Shown piece after piece: positions 22,903 to 33,935 of a DNA stretch of 64,000 bases. The notes below the pieces were generated by a model. The model did not search any database, had not been told where the DNA came from, and saw nothing but the letters and a program-made list of their open reading frames with translations. Origin of the DNA: Phoronis australis (Eukaryota; Phoronida; Phoronidae). The stretch is from positions 1-64,000 of the forward strand of contig NMRA01001002.1 in NCBI GenBank assembly GCA_002633005.1. The letters are read 5' to 3'. The first letter of the stretch is position 1. Every line of letters starts with the position of its first letter. A program made the position numbers and the translations under genes.

Positions 22903-24279
22903 CGGTCAGGCCATGGCCCTACACTTTCAATGATTTCTCACAAGGATTAAAAACTAAAATTGTTAGGGACGAAGTCCAAATGTACTTATCTACTTACGAC
23001 ATCATTCGTATCTGTGAAACATTGGCAAAACGCTCAGATCAATTTGAGCTGTCAGGCTATGACTCGTTTAATCTATGTTATAATAAGAAAAAAAGAAAAG
23101 GTAGATACTCTGGAGACGTTAGTATTTTCATTAAACATTCAATTTCTAAACATTTCATACGCATACATTCACAGTTTTCCTTTGGTATCTGTTTGAAATA
23201 TGAGAGGGAACTATTTGGCGTTGTTCAGGATGTTTGATGTTCTTTTTTATTTACCCCCTGAAGGTTCAAGTTCATATTTTAATGGCACAGGTTCACTAGA
23301 GAACAGCGGTGTATCATTGTTGCCTAGAGAGATTACCAACTTGACTGTTCGTTTCAGTGATTGCTCGTTGGCTATTGTGGGCGATCTCAATGCCAGAACA
23401 GGGAATATGGTAGACTTCATTTTAGATGATAGCCCAAGATATTTGTCATGCCAAGACTGGTATGAAGCGGATACATTTAATTTGCATAGGGATTCTAAAA
23501 CTCCCATTGAGTTATGTCTCGAACTTAGTATACATATTGTCAGCGGTCGTTTCCCCGGTGACAATAGGGGTGAGTTTACCTGTCTCTCGGGAGGTGGACG
23601 TAGTTTAGTGGATTATGTATCATTATCTACACAACTGTTTGCCTTAGTAGAGGAGTTTTTTGTGGATGAATGGGATGAATCGGATCATCTACCAGTTATT
23701 TGTAAGTTTAGGTGTTGCAGGTCAGAGATCAACCCTCCTATGGTTCCATTCTTACACCCGCATAGCCGAATTCAGTAGGAATGCTCTAATGCACAAGCAT
23801 TCTCTCATGTTTTTTTAACTGGTGCTGAGAATTGTACGGCGGCCGTGGATAGCTCGGTGGCTATTGGCAATCTAGATAATGCGGTCAGATCCATAACAGA
23901 TTTGCTGGGGCAGTCGGCCGTATCAACCATGAAAACTCGTACATCTACGAATAATAAGACTAAAGTAAATCCAAACTCTCGGACAAAGCAGCCACCCTGG
24001 TGGGATGATGAATTGGCTTCGGCCAAACGAGCAAAAATATGGTCTTTAAAACTGTTTCGTAAAGCTCTTCTATCTTTTACCTTAACGTGTACAAAGTAAA
24101 AAAGAAAACTATCCGTGATCTCTTTAAACAGAAAGAGAAAGCACATGAAGCCCGACTTATTGAAGCCATTAAACGGTCCAAAAATAACCCTAAGGAGTTC
24201 TGGCAAATAATTAAATCCAATGTTTGGACATCCCATAAGTCTCCTACAATTAGTCCGCAGAAATGGCTCGCTACTTTAA

Positions 24280-25429
24280 AGAGTTCCCACCATGCATTTT
24301 CTTACTTTGTCAGGTTTCAGTTGGCTAATATAAATCGAATACCATAAAATTTTGCTAAACAGGCACTTTTTATGCCAAATAGTGGCAACTTTTTTAATTT
24401 TGAAGAAAAATTACTTATTTCTAAGTTTCCTGCCAAATGATGCAATGGGTGGAAGGCGGTTGGCCGCTTGACAATCATTTGAAATGTCGGAACACTGCAG
24501 GTCAGAAGGCAATGACAATATTAGGCGAGAATTGGACAATTATTATGCAGACTGAGAGGAGAGTGGATACGGGCACTTATACTCAAGTACTTGAAGAATC
24601 ACTGCAGACAATGAATTCGATTTCCCATTTAGCGAACTTTCGTCGGGTTTCAGGCTGTATGAACTAGACCCACTTGCACGAGAAATGACATATGTTTGCC
24701 ACAACCAACTCTACCAAGTGGTGGTCGCTACTCACAAAATAGACACTTAATAAATACTGACAAAGGCCACAGCCAACCTGGGTTACTCGTATTCACTATT
24801 GCCGTGATGGAATGAGCACAGTCTAAACACAGTATGCATAAGCCTACTTGTAGTAGCACTCGATCTGGGTCGGGGTCCAGGGCCTGGCATCACTCGCCCT
24901 AGAATGGAAACAGTTCGTTATTTACAAAAATTGCAAATGCACTTACTTGGTGGTGAGTCTGTAACGCCGCTTATGTGTGTGGTCGAAACACGATTCTTTG
25001 AAATATGCCGATCAAAGTGTGGCTTACGCCAAACTGAATCTCATGTTCCACACTGACACTCCACATTCTTGTGCGCCGCCCATGACAAACCGATGCCATT
25101 TTTGTGCAACTTTCACGTATTTAGGAAATTTGAACACTAAGACGTTCACAGTCAAGTTGTTGTTACCACAGTTTCCACAAACGCACCTTTTCATGTTTGA
25201 AAAAGACGGCTCCCCGCGGACTTTCTTCACAACGCCTCAGTATCGCACTGGTAAAACAACAACGGCTGAGGCGGTCTTCCACCCATTGCGTACAAACTCG
25301 ATAACAGAAAAATATATTTTTAAAATTTTTAGATTGTTTCGTAGCAACAGGTGTATTAAAGGCTATTAAATCTGTTAAGATGTAATAATAAAATTCCTTT
25401 TTGAGACACAGGGTCATGGTGGCAACTCT
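24280..25429 (-). mobile_element. Kolobok-like TTAA transposon inserted in LINE-A ORF2
   Basis: It is flanked by TTAA on both sides (24,276-24,279 and 25,430-25,433). It has 15 bp inverted ends AGAGTT(C/G)CCACCATG with one mismatch. Conceptual removal of the element plus one TTAA brings W(x)RYFKDLLN, the conserved linker before the RT domain, into one frame across the junction. That proves a precise TTAA insertion into ORF2. The minus strand encodes a THAP domain. TTAA duplication plus a THAP protein is the hallmark of the Kolobok superfamily, whereas piggyBac also uses TTAA but has no THAP. At 1,150 bp with a broken frame, this copy cannot encode a full transposase. Confidence 0.75.
25024..25194 (-). 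pseudogene. THAP zinc-finger domain of the Kolobok-like element, decayed
   Basis: Minus strand, ATG at 25,194: MKRCVCGNCGNNN opens with the C..C pair of a C2CH THAP finger. About 20 residues on it reads VFKFPKYVKVAQKWHRFV, matching the THAP FHxFP...kkW core. The second half is frame-shifted: in another frame just beyond the stop, near 25,015, HFDRHISKN resembles the C..HF end. THAP domains bind DNA sequence-specifically and serve as transposase DNA-binding modules. The remaining ~0.7 kb of the element shows no further domain. Confidence 0.6.
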
Positions 25430-27264
25430 TTAAGGATTTATTGAATCAAAACTGCTCCATTGACTAGTCCTTGAGTCAATTTGCCACGCAGGAAATGTTT
25501 GAACATGATAGTTGGTGTGAAAAGTGTAGTAACAATTTCCGTTCTGATCTTAATTCTGATTTCTTGCCTTCTGAAATATATGAGGTCATTGAACAATTGC
25601 CTATTTGCAAGGCTGGGGGTTATGATGAAGTCATCTTTGAAATGCTGAAGTGCACGAAGGTAATGATAGTGCCAGTCTTGCATAAGTTATTTAATGCAAT
25701 ATTTGATTCTGGGTATTATCCCAGACATGGTGTGACGCAGAGCTTACTCCAGTACACAAACAAGGTATTATCAATGACGAAAATAACTATAGAGGAATCT
25801 CCCTGTTGTCTGCTTTGGTAAACTTTTTACCAAATTTTTAAATAATCGTCGTTATTACTGGCTGAAAATAATGATAAACTTTATGAGTCTCAAACTGGGA
25901 TTAGAAAAGGCTACTCTGTGATTGACCAAGTGTTTATACTTCAAGCTATGTGCCACAAGTATTTGAGTCGGCAGGGTGGGAGATTTTATTGTGCTTTTGT
26001 AGATTTCTCGAAGGCATGTGATCGAATCCCACATACTTTAATATTCTATAGATTGAAAAACATTGATGTGCATGGTAATATTTTCAACATAATCCGCTCT
26101 ATGTATAGTAAGTTGCGCACTTGTGTGAAAACTCAAGATGGTCTTACAGAGTTCTTTGATTGAACTGTTGGTAGCTGCATGATCAGCCCAATATTATTTG
26201 TGTTGTATCTAAATGAATTTCTGGATCAATGGAGTATTAAAAGTAATATAAATAGCACATATCTCAGCAAACAAGTGCCAAGAGTTAACTCCCTACTGTG
26301 CGCAGACGACATGGTGTTAGGTTCCTCTACAGCCATCAACTTACAAGGTATGGTTAAATGTTTGGCAGAATTTTGAAAATCATGGGGCGTGCAAGTAAAC
26401 TTGAAAAAAAGTGGTCGTTTTCAGAAATGGCGGTCCCCTAAGACGATATGAGAAATGGTTTGACAATGGAACATTGGTTGATGTGGTCTCGTGGACCAAA
26501 GCCATTAAAGCCTTATCTAGTCAAGCAAATAAAGTTGCCTCTGCAATTTGTAAATTAAAGCGAAGATGTCGTGATCTGCCCCCGTCAATAGCCGTTCACT
26601 TGTTCGATGAAATAGTTTACCCCTCTCTGTGTTACGGCGCTGAGATATGGGGCTTTAAGGAATATGAACAATTGGAAAATGTACATATCAAGTTTTGTAA
26701 AAGCATTCTAGGAGTAGGCAGTTGTTGTTCAAAGTCGGCAATTTTGGGAGAATGTGGTCGATTCCAATTGTCTACAAAATATTTTGTTTCTTCTTTAAAA
26801 TACTGGTTCAAAATACTGGAGATGCCTAGTAATCGTGGGGTAAAAGCTGCATATGATATACTTTTTCAGTCAGACCTGACCGGAAGAACTTCCTATACTT
26901 GGGCAAGTTTTGTAAGGAAACTTCTGTCTGTGTATGTTTTTTTAGATGTATAGATTAATCAGGGATTGGTAAATCAAACGTATTTCTTGACTATTTTTTC
27001 TCAACGTGTCAACGACTGTTATTTGCAAGGTTGGCAATCTGATATCGAATGTAGCGCAAAACTGCCTTACAATGTGAGGTACAAAACAAAGTACCATCTT
27101 GAGAATTATCTAGAAACAGGTGGTATCCCACGTGTTTTTATCCAGTCTCTGACTCGATTGCGATGCTTTAAGCGATTTAACTTCGTAGCCTTTATCTACA
27201 TGTAATTGTTCTATTTTGCTGTATGTTACCAAGGATGCCCCAAAATAAACCTGTTTTGATTTGA

Positions 27265-28669
27265 AAAGTGGCTTAGTAACGTTTCAGCCTCGGCCCTGTG
27301 TTCCCCTCTCCCGAGATCCTCCACTCCTTAATTTAATTTCTATAAGGGTAATATGTTGGTGCTTCCTACGTATGCTTAGCGAAATCGCAACAAAAAACCC
27401 TTGACTTTTAAAGACAAAATGCATTATATCTGCCGCATGTTAGTGCTCGTGTATTACAAGTGGGGTGCTTAATCTCATATTTCCTTGATGCCCATCGAAA
27501 ATGAAGTAAAGTGATTTACATGTATTAAAGGCTGCAGACAAATTCAGTTTGTTCCAGGCCAAATGACTAGAAAATGTTACTTTACACATGTAGACAAAAA
27601 GTATTCCGCAGTGCAGGCCATGTCACAGTGAACCTGGTTTACAACAGTTACTCAGTTATAGAAGTTCCAGGGCACACAAGGTGGTATGGTTATTGAAAAT
27701 GTAAGTGAAACATATTGTGAGGTTTGCTGCAGTGTGGTTTGGCTATATTTTTTTAAGTACAGCAATTTTCAAAATCAATTGGACAACTTCAAAATTCAAC
27801 AAAGTTTCGACATACAAACTGCGACTATCAATTTCTTTTTGACAAGAATCCATTTTACATGCAAATCCCTCAGTCACGACAAAACCGCAACGAGTGTTTC
27901 TCCTTGCACTCTGTCGAAATCGTGGCTGCATACCATGCAATTCTGTTTCAAATTAAAAAAGCTTCTGGGTGCAATAACAACCAAGAATAAATTCTGACCG
28001 CCAAATAACTCTGGCAAGTGGGCAAAGATCTGTCAAAGTCTTTCCATTTCATTTTGAAAATTACTGTATCCTTGATAAAACAAGGCTCTCTTAAAAACAA
28101 CAAAATTCCTTTTTGTTGCTACTGAGTGTTCATGCATTCCTCAGACATTGCAAAAGCAAGAAGTTCATGCAAATCCATTAGTCTCTTGTAATACAGGCTA
28201 TGTATACTTCACACATCTTGCAACTTCAGTATCTGCTTTTCTATTAAAAATTTTGCAATCAAGTTGCTCTCAAATAACTTACCCATAGACCATAAAACGA
28301 TCATTGAACTTAGAATACAAGCTGAACTTGACCTGAAAGGTTGCAACTTGCATAACTTAGCTAGTACAGTGTGACAGAAAATATACTTTTACTTTGACAT
28401 TACACCTACAGTAACATGCCAAATAATTATAAGTGCCCTGCAAGAGGTTTCGTTTCAAATGTTGTAGCGTGAAAGTCAGTCAGCTGTGATAAAACAGGAA
28501 GGATCGTAAAGACCGATGCTATTCCATCAGATTACACATTCCTGTAATGTATGAGATGTATATGAGCCAGCAACTGAACTAAAACCTTACAGGAGCAATG
28601 CGGAGCGTTGAGATGCTCCCACGAATGCACCACAAACCATGAGCTTCTAGAGTTGTTAATTTGTATCAT
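27265..28669. other. non-coding stretch, nothing firm
   Basis: The 27,686-27,997 open frame and its antisense shadow lack motifs. This part may belong to the element that forms the tandem array just downstream, but I saw no clear unit boundary. Confidence 0.35.
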
Positions 28670-29760
28670 GAAAATGGCCACTAGATGGCACAAAATGTCC
28701 AATCCATCTGAAAATGCAACATGCCACCGCTTCTTTAACAGATAGCTATTTACCCGATTTCATAAAAATCTGTCGAGGAATTTCACAGGAAAACAGGAAA
28801 ACAAAAAAATTGAAATTGACACGAGGGGGCACAGCATCTGCCTGAAAGTTGTCTATTGTTAGCTTCACACAAATACACTTACTAAGTTTAATAAAGATCT
28901 GGCAGTTGGTTTAGGAGATACACAATGGGTGCAAAACAAAACTACCACTATGAGGCGCCACAGTATACAAAATCGTCATCATACTGAGAACATGCTTGCC
29001 AATTTTCAAAATCACCCCTAGACTGGCTTGGTTGATAGAGGTGGACGCCAACAGTTAGACTCACAATACTGACAGTAAAAATGGCCACTAGGTAACGCAA
29101 AGAGGATAGAGTTATCTCACTAATAGATGCCAAACTACCCGATTTTATGAAAATCCGTTGAGGACCTTTGAAACTACACAGGTAAATGTAAAAATTAAAT
29201 TGCCACTAGGGGGTGCAACGGTTGTCTGATCCATGCAAAAGTCGTCACCGTTCGTTGTCAACGTCATATGAATATACTTGTTGCATTTAGTAAATAATCT
29301 TGCAAATGATTTAGGAGAAACAGCCATGGGCACAAAAAAAACAATGCTACCACAGTATTTGAAGTCGTCGGAAAATCATCAGTCGCCCTCTTAACAGTAA
29401 GAACATCAACACCAATTTTAAAAAGCATCCTCAGAGTGGTGATAGAAGGGTGGACGCAGTAAAAATGGCCACTAGGAGGCACAAAGCACCTCGCATCTGT
29501 CACAAATGGAGGACGTCATCATCTCACTAATAGATGCCTAACTGCCAAATTTTATGAAAATTCATTGAGGACCTCCAAATATGTAGAGGTAAGCGAAAAA
29601 AATTGCCAATAGGGGGCACACCGGTAGTCAGAGAGGTCCGAAATTCGTCATTGTCCGTCGTCAGTTTGCTAGAAACACAACTGCCTAATCTCATCAAGTT
29701 CCTGAGAGGGCTTTAGTAGACACAGCTGCAGACGCCAGATGACGAACGGCTAGACAGATG
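28670..29760. repeat. three diverged tandem units of ~0.4 kb
   Basis: 'aaaatggccactag' starts units at about 28,674, 29,081 and 29,463 (periods ~407 and ~382). Each unit then repeats the order ctcactaatagatgcc/acagatagc, acccgattt.atgaaaatc.gt.gagga, (a)ttgccactagggggc, ttggtttaggaga.acac and accactatgaggcgcc-like blocks. The array ends in 'gacgccagatgacgaacggctagacaga', a tail style common in interspersed repeats. Confidence 0.75.
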
Positions 29761-29905
29761 AAGGCAATATGCAACCACATATAAAGATGTGGGCTCATAT
29801 TCGAAAACGAAGCAGTGCTTTAGATGAAAGGCTCTGAACTCACTTATACCATACCATAACAATGTTTTCAATTAAGACGTGATACGGTCAATAAACTGCA
29901 CTACT

Positions 29906-30445
29906 TTAAACACAACAGGTACACATCTGTAAGTACTCGGTGAGTGCTGACAGCACCTCTGACTTCCGTTGACCAAATTCAACACCAACTGTACGACAAA
30001 TTTGTCTTAGGCACAACTTTAAGTTTTGAGAGCCCATTTTGTTTGAGCAGCTCACACAAATCTTTATCTCGGAACATCACAGGATGAAGCACACCCATTT
30101 CTTTCATTATATTTTCACGAACTTCTTGTTCCCATGCTTCTCTGTCATTGGCTACATCCTCCTCATCCTCATCGTCCCCTAACTGGTGTGTTTTTTCTGA
30201 ACTGTGAGTTTTGAAAAAAAGTTTGCAATTTGTTTTGATGTTTGCCACTCATTTACATTAAAGTTGGCACGGACTTGATGCATGCACTGGTCAGGGTTCA
30301 ATTTCTGGCCACTCTTCTCATCATCGTTGTAGATCTTTGTCAAGAACTGTCTAACACCAGCTGTCATTGGTAATCTTTTTTTGGAGGATTTAAGTGCCCA
30401 ACCCTTTTCCAGGGTGGACACACCAACGATCTCTTTTTCTAGCCT
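29906..30445 (-). pseudogene. last exon of the 30-34 kb gene (GWALKS domain and C-terminus)
   Basis: The acceptor ttcgtttcag precedes RLEKEIVGVSTLEKGWALKS (residues 1-20 of the exon), a region with LTKIYNDDEKSGQKLNPDQ, and WQTSKQIANFFSKLTVQKK. A run of six A's then shifts the frame; one more A would continue into HQLGDDEDEED and LHPVMFRDKDLCELLKQNG. A second one-base shift near 30,013 gives LCLRQICRTVG and ALTEYLQMCTCCV before a stop at 29,906-29,908. Both post-shift segments fit the family's expected C-terminus, so the frame was lost recently. The entry phase (0) does not match the phase-1 end of the exon at 31,581, so a small exon may lie between. Confidence 0.55.
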
Positions 30446-30582
30446 CTGAAACGAACATTTAAAAAAACATTGAAATTTTCTACCTAACACAGTATTCATG
30501 AAAAAATTGCATGGAAGATAATTCCATCATATATCAGACATGCTTTAGTATTACGCTGTGATCATTTCTATTTAAAAAATAG

Positions 30583-30640
30583 TTTAACAGTCTAGGGATG
30601 AAAATCAGTAAAAACTGATTTTCATCCCTAGACTGTTAAA
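30583..30640. repeat. perfect 27 bp inverted repeat with AAAA loop
   Basis: Arms 30,583-30,609 and 30,614-30,640 are exact reverse complements (27 of 27), separated by AAAA. The arm starts tttaacagtctaggg and ends aaaatcagt. It lies about 140 bp upstream of the last exon of the minus-strand gene, within its intron. Transcribed on either strand it would form a perfect hairpin. Confidence 0.95.
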
Positions 30641-30645
30641 CACAG

Positions 30646-31580
30646 TGCAGTGCCATTTTTGAAAAGCATCGCTTTGCTTCATATTTTGGGTTGGAACCCG
30701 TTGTTTTTTATATGACAAGTTAGTGTTGCAAATTACAAGTAATCGAGAAACACTTCTGTATTTTTATAAATTAATTTACGTCCAACACACTTTGCCAAAA
30801 CAAAAAAGTTGCTCAATACTACTTTCCAAAGCAATGGCAAGTGCTCCAGTCAATGGCAAACACACTAATTTAATTTAAGAATTCCCCTGCTTTTATTTAT
30901 TCTCAAACATACACCCTCTTGCTTGGTATGGGCCCAACCCTCATGCCACTTAGTTCAAACCAGAGCTGCCTTGGGAAACTTCCATCATGGGATGCAAACG
31001 AATCCTTAACCAATTCTGTAAACTCCAACCCTGCGATACGAATCCCTAGACCTGTGCTCCTAATCTCCACTTTTGCATTGCAAAATATATTTACACAAGC
31101 ACCAAATTCCATTACCATGAAGATTTCTCATCTGAACTTCCTTTATAACATGATTCCAAGGACAGGAGTTTGGTCCAAGTGTATCGAGCATTTTTAGCTG
31201 GTATGGAGTTCAAAGGTCTGGAACTGCAAATTTCTTTCCTTTCTGCTGGTTGAGGATTGGGTTTTAGAGACCCGCAACTGGAATTTACAGGCAAGAACAT
31301 GGAACCATTTCCTCCATTGGTTCACGGATTACATGTTAGTATATCACATGAAGCAAAATTGTAATTTGTAATTTGTGTTTGCACCAGAATATTTGTAGAG
31401 CGTTAGGGGTTTTTGTACAAATGTTCAAGACAAGTTCATGTGTGCAGAGGCACAGTCTCATTTTCGGAGTAACCCAAGCCCACGGCTTACACACAAACAA
31501 ATGCAATCATCCAACAGAATACTAGGGATAGGATATTTAATTATGTGCTCAATTTTTTCATTACGGCACAAATTGTTTAC
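30646..31580. other. intron of the 30-34 kb gene
   Basis: Short open frames on both strands (30,919-31,300) are not supported by motifs. Confidence 0.35.
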
Positions 31581-31895
31581 CTTTTTTAACGCCAGAAATG
31601 ATTGCTGCCCATTTTTCTCTGATGCCGTCAAAAACTGTTTGGTTGTCTGCTTGCTTCTTCTCATGCCACCCTTCTTCAGTGTAGGCATCCAGCTCTGTCT
31701 TGGAGCCAAATGACAGGTGGCAATCAGGTTCATTACACTGAAATAGTTGAGACCTTGAGGTATCTGGCCACAAAGGTCTTGGAGAATGTTATACGCAAGG
31801 TTCGTCCAGCGTTGTCAGTTTGATGACTGGGGTGTCAGCAGGTAGCTTTACAACAGAACCTTTCCTAATTGTGTATGCGTTCCAGCACCTCACTC
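31581..31895 (-). pseudogene. middle exon of the 30-34 kb gene (C2H2-like finger)
   Basis: Acceptor gtttttag|GAGTG at 31,895 and donor AAAAAAG|GTAAAC at 31,581. The entry phase matches the phase-1 end of the exon at 33,731, giving T-G-V-R-C-W across the junction. It reads VRCWNAYTIRKGSVVKLPAD, then DEPCV, an in-frame TAA at 31,789-31,791, then SPRPLWPDTSRSQLFQCNE and a finger with C-x4-C spacing (CNEPDC), a hydrophobic core and a later H. It ends with REKWAAIISGVKKG. The frame is open on both sides of the single stop, which one C-to-T change could explain. Confidence 0.6.
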
Positions 31896-33097
31896 CTAAA
31901 AACAAGATTTATTGTAATTCAGAAACAAAGAAATGCTTTTACCTAAAGAGTAAATGACATAAGAACAACTCACTGATGACCAAGTGACACAAAGATTCAC
32001 CGCCAGTACCCCGAACATAGGTTCAGGATGGGCTCAAAAATAAGGTAAAAAAGGTCGCCAATAGACAACTATTTTATCCCCTATACTACACGTATTTAAA
32101 GGCACCAGCTACTAGTATGAACATCCTTTCTTTCATCAACTCCTAAAGTCCGCCAATCAATCTTAGTGACAATGGGTCAATATCATTTGGTAGTCATAAC
32201 ATTTTTAGTAACATGATGGTAAATTAAAAAAAAAAAAACAATGAGCACTTCATACCACTGGGTAGTGATTCACAGCTTGTGGGGCATTTTTTCCATTGCA
32301 ACTTACCAATTCCCCTGAAGCTTGATATAACGTGCCCTCACCAACAATCTACAACTACCACAAATAGGTGCAATCAAAAAGTAAGTTGCAGTTAAAATAA
32401 CAAACTAGTTTTTTATCAATTCTTCTCCATAGAATTCCAAAGAATCATACATAAATCACTAACAGACATTCTACTCTTGATGGTTCGACAAAAAACTGTG
32501 GTGGTCGACCCTAGGGCCTGTCACTTATTGGACATTTACCCCTAATATTTGTCCTTTTGCAAAGATTTGAGAAGCACTGCAACCAAAGTGCAAGAATAAA
32601 ATTTTAACTACCAGTGTAAAGATAATGGATTATATAACAATCAGGATATAAGATAGTGACTAACTGCGAGGAAACAGGACAAAAGCTTGCCACACTCACG
32701 TTGCACTTTGGATGCAAAAACTGTAGAATGAGTGCAGCGCCATGTTAACTCAATCTTTCTGAAGTGGGTCTCTCTTGGTTTGGCAGGAACGTTAACGTAT
32801 TACAACACAACAGTCACCTAAATTTGCTATTTTATACCACTTGGTCAATGTCATCACCAGTCTGTATGAAGGCCTCTAACTTACTCGTCTAGAGACATTA
32901 GCTCTTACCATGATTGGTTATGACGCAAGAACAACACCAGGTTCAAGACTCGATCACAGCAGATGACCCTTCTTCACTGATAACCAAAGCCATTGTATGA
33001 AGACGAGTGAATTGCAAATCACGGCCTGTATACTGCCCTTACTGGTATGCCATACTGCATCCAGAAATCACAACATCTTACGCTCACATGCAGAGAC
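31896..33097. other. intron sequence, nothing recognised
   Basis: Contains A-rich tracts (about 32,220-32,240) and no open frame of note. Confidence 0.4.
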
Positions 33098-33262
33098 AGA
33101 TCCAGGGTTTTGAGTTAGGGAGATCCAGGGCAGAGTTTTAGCCAGGATTTTGCCCATCAGACAGTCAGACATTCACATCCTGGAACTGCGCAATGGAATC
33201 TGGGAGAATTTTAGGGGGGTATGGCCCCTTGCCTCCCCTCCTCTAAATCCGCCACTAATATT
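33098..33262. mobile_element. short MITE family 2, copy 1
   Basis: Begins cagagacagatccagggttt and ends ctaaatccgccacta, so the ends are imperfectly inverted. Internal 'gagttaggg', 'agccaggattttgcccatca' and 'cagacattcac' recur at 41,603-41,725 and, reversed, at 50,028-50,188. Confidence 0.55.
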
Positions 33263-33730
33263 GTGCTGCATGGGTAAATGGATGCACTGTGTCTGGGACT
33301 AAGAGTCTATGAGCGATCAGAAGGTATAATTTTGGCCTTGATCCAGCAGGAGTTACCAAATTTGATATGTGCCGTAAATTATAGTAGTTCTGCCTTCTGG
33401 TTAAATCAATTTTCGACAGAGGCTCAATGAGACATCAAACTAGAAGGTGAATACAGTAGGACAGTGTGCTTGCATGATAATTAAAATCAACAAAGATTGT
33501 CTCAATACTGGTGTAACGTTATAAAAAGTCATCAATGGCACAGATGTATTCAACAGGTGAGCCGACGCTGAGGCACTGGGTGGGGGCGGGGCGAATGAGC
33601 CAGAAAGATAAACACAAAATAGAAATGATTCGCCACTGGTGGAAAACTTATCACCAATGACTACGTCTATGCCAGAGACGAATCATAATTACAAAATTAG
33701 TAATGCTTTACAAGCTTTTACATCTCTCAC

Positions 33731-33930
33731 CTGTGCCAATGGGTAAGATCTCATTTCTAAAACTTTTTACAACACTTGCGAACTTCATGGTCACCGGTCT
33801 GCTCGACTTGGATGCAGTTATGCCTCCACCCCTTCGACCATGATGACCTGGATAACAACAGTGTTTCTTCTGCCGAAGCCCCAAGCCGAAGTCCAAGCGG
33901 TGTCGGAGACAAACTGTTCAAGCTCGTCTA
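33731..33930 (-). pseudogene. exon of the 30-34 kb gene with CCYPGHHG motif
   Basis: Reads GLGLRQKKHCCYPGHHGRR, then SRPVTMKFASVVKSFRNEI and LPIGTG, ending at 33,731 with donor CACAG|GTGAGA in phase 1. Cys-Cys-x-Pro-Gly-His followed by a basic patch and a 'vP.GT.(l/v)C' ending is a recurrent zinc-binding N-terminal pattern in repeat-borne invertebrate proteins. An overlapping frame over 33,780-33,940 is also open (FEQLDELEQFVSDTAWTSAW) and looks protein-like, so which frame is native in the 5' half is uncertain. Confidence 0.5.
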
Positions 33931-33935
33931 GTTGC

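Larger units (their letters stand above)
22935..27205 (+). pseudogene. LINE-A ORF2 (APE endonuclease + reverse transcriptase), broken
   Basis: Endonuclease: GLKTKIVRDEVQ (like the usual NVNGLK start), ICETLAKRS (catalytic E), YLPPEGSS, GDLNARTG (about 23,380) and DESDHLPV (about 23,675, catalytic DH), with a frameshift near 23,200-23,240. Linker: QPPWWDDELASAKRA. Reverse transcriptase: a segment after the nested insertion, FVDFSKACDRIPH (motif A, about 25,995), a stop replacing one residue in the motif B region at 26,161-26,163, and LLCADDMVLG (motif C, with C in the usual Y place, about 26,295). C-terminus: SLCYGAEIWGFKEYEQLENV and CKSILGV. Several stops and shifts are present. The coding path is split by the 24,280-25,429 element. 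Confidence 0.8.
20636..27264 (+). mobile_element. LINE-A, near full-length non-LTR retrotransposon
   Basis: Order: a tandem-monomer 5' region (20.64-21.65 kb), a linker, ORF1 (22.15-22.90 kb), ORF2 with endonuclease and reverse transcriptase (22.94-27.21 kb), and a short 3' end with AATAAA and 'ctgttttgatttga' repeats at 27,243-27,264. ORF1 is of the coiled-coil plus L1-ORF1p-like RNA-binding type. The ORF2 endonuclease is APE-like. The clade was not assigned. Frameshifts, stops and a nested TTAA element show that this copy is inactive. Whether the monomer region belongs to the same element is inferred from orientation and proximity. Confidence 0.8.

Noticed and set aside
25024-25417. P2X7-type cysteine domain suggested by CVCGNC
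   Set aside because: The order of the surrounding motifs is wrong, and the FKFPK...W context matches THAP instead.
24280-25429. piggyBac assignment from the TTAA duplication
   Set aside because: Ends are AGAGTT... rather than the usual CCY start, and a THAP domain is present. Kolobok fits better.
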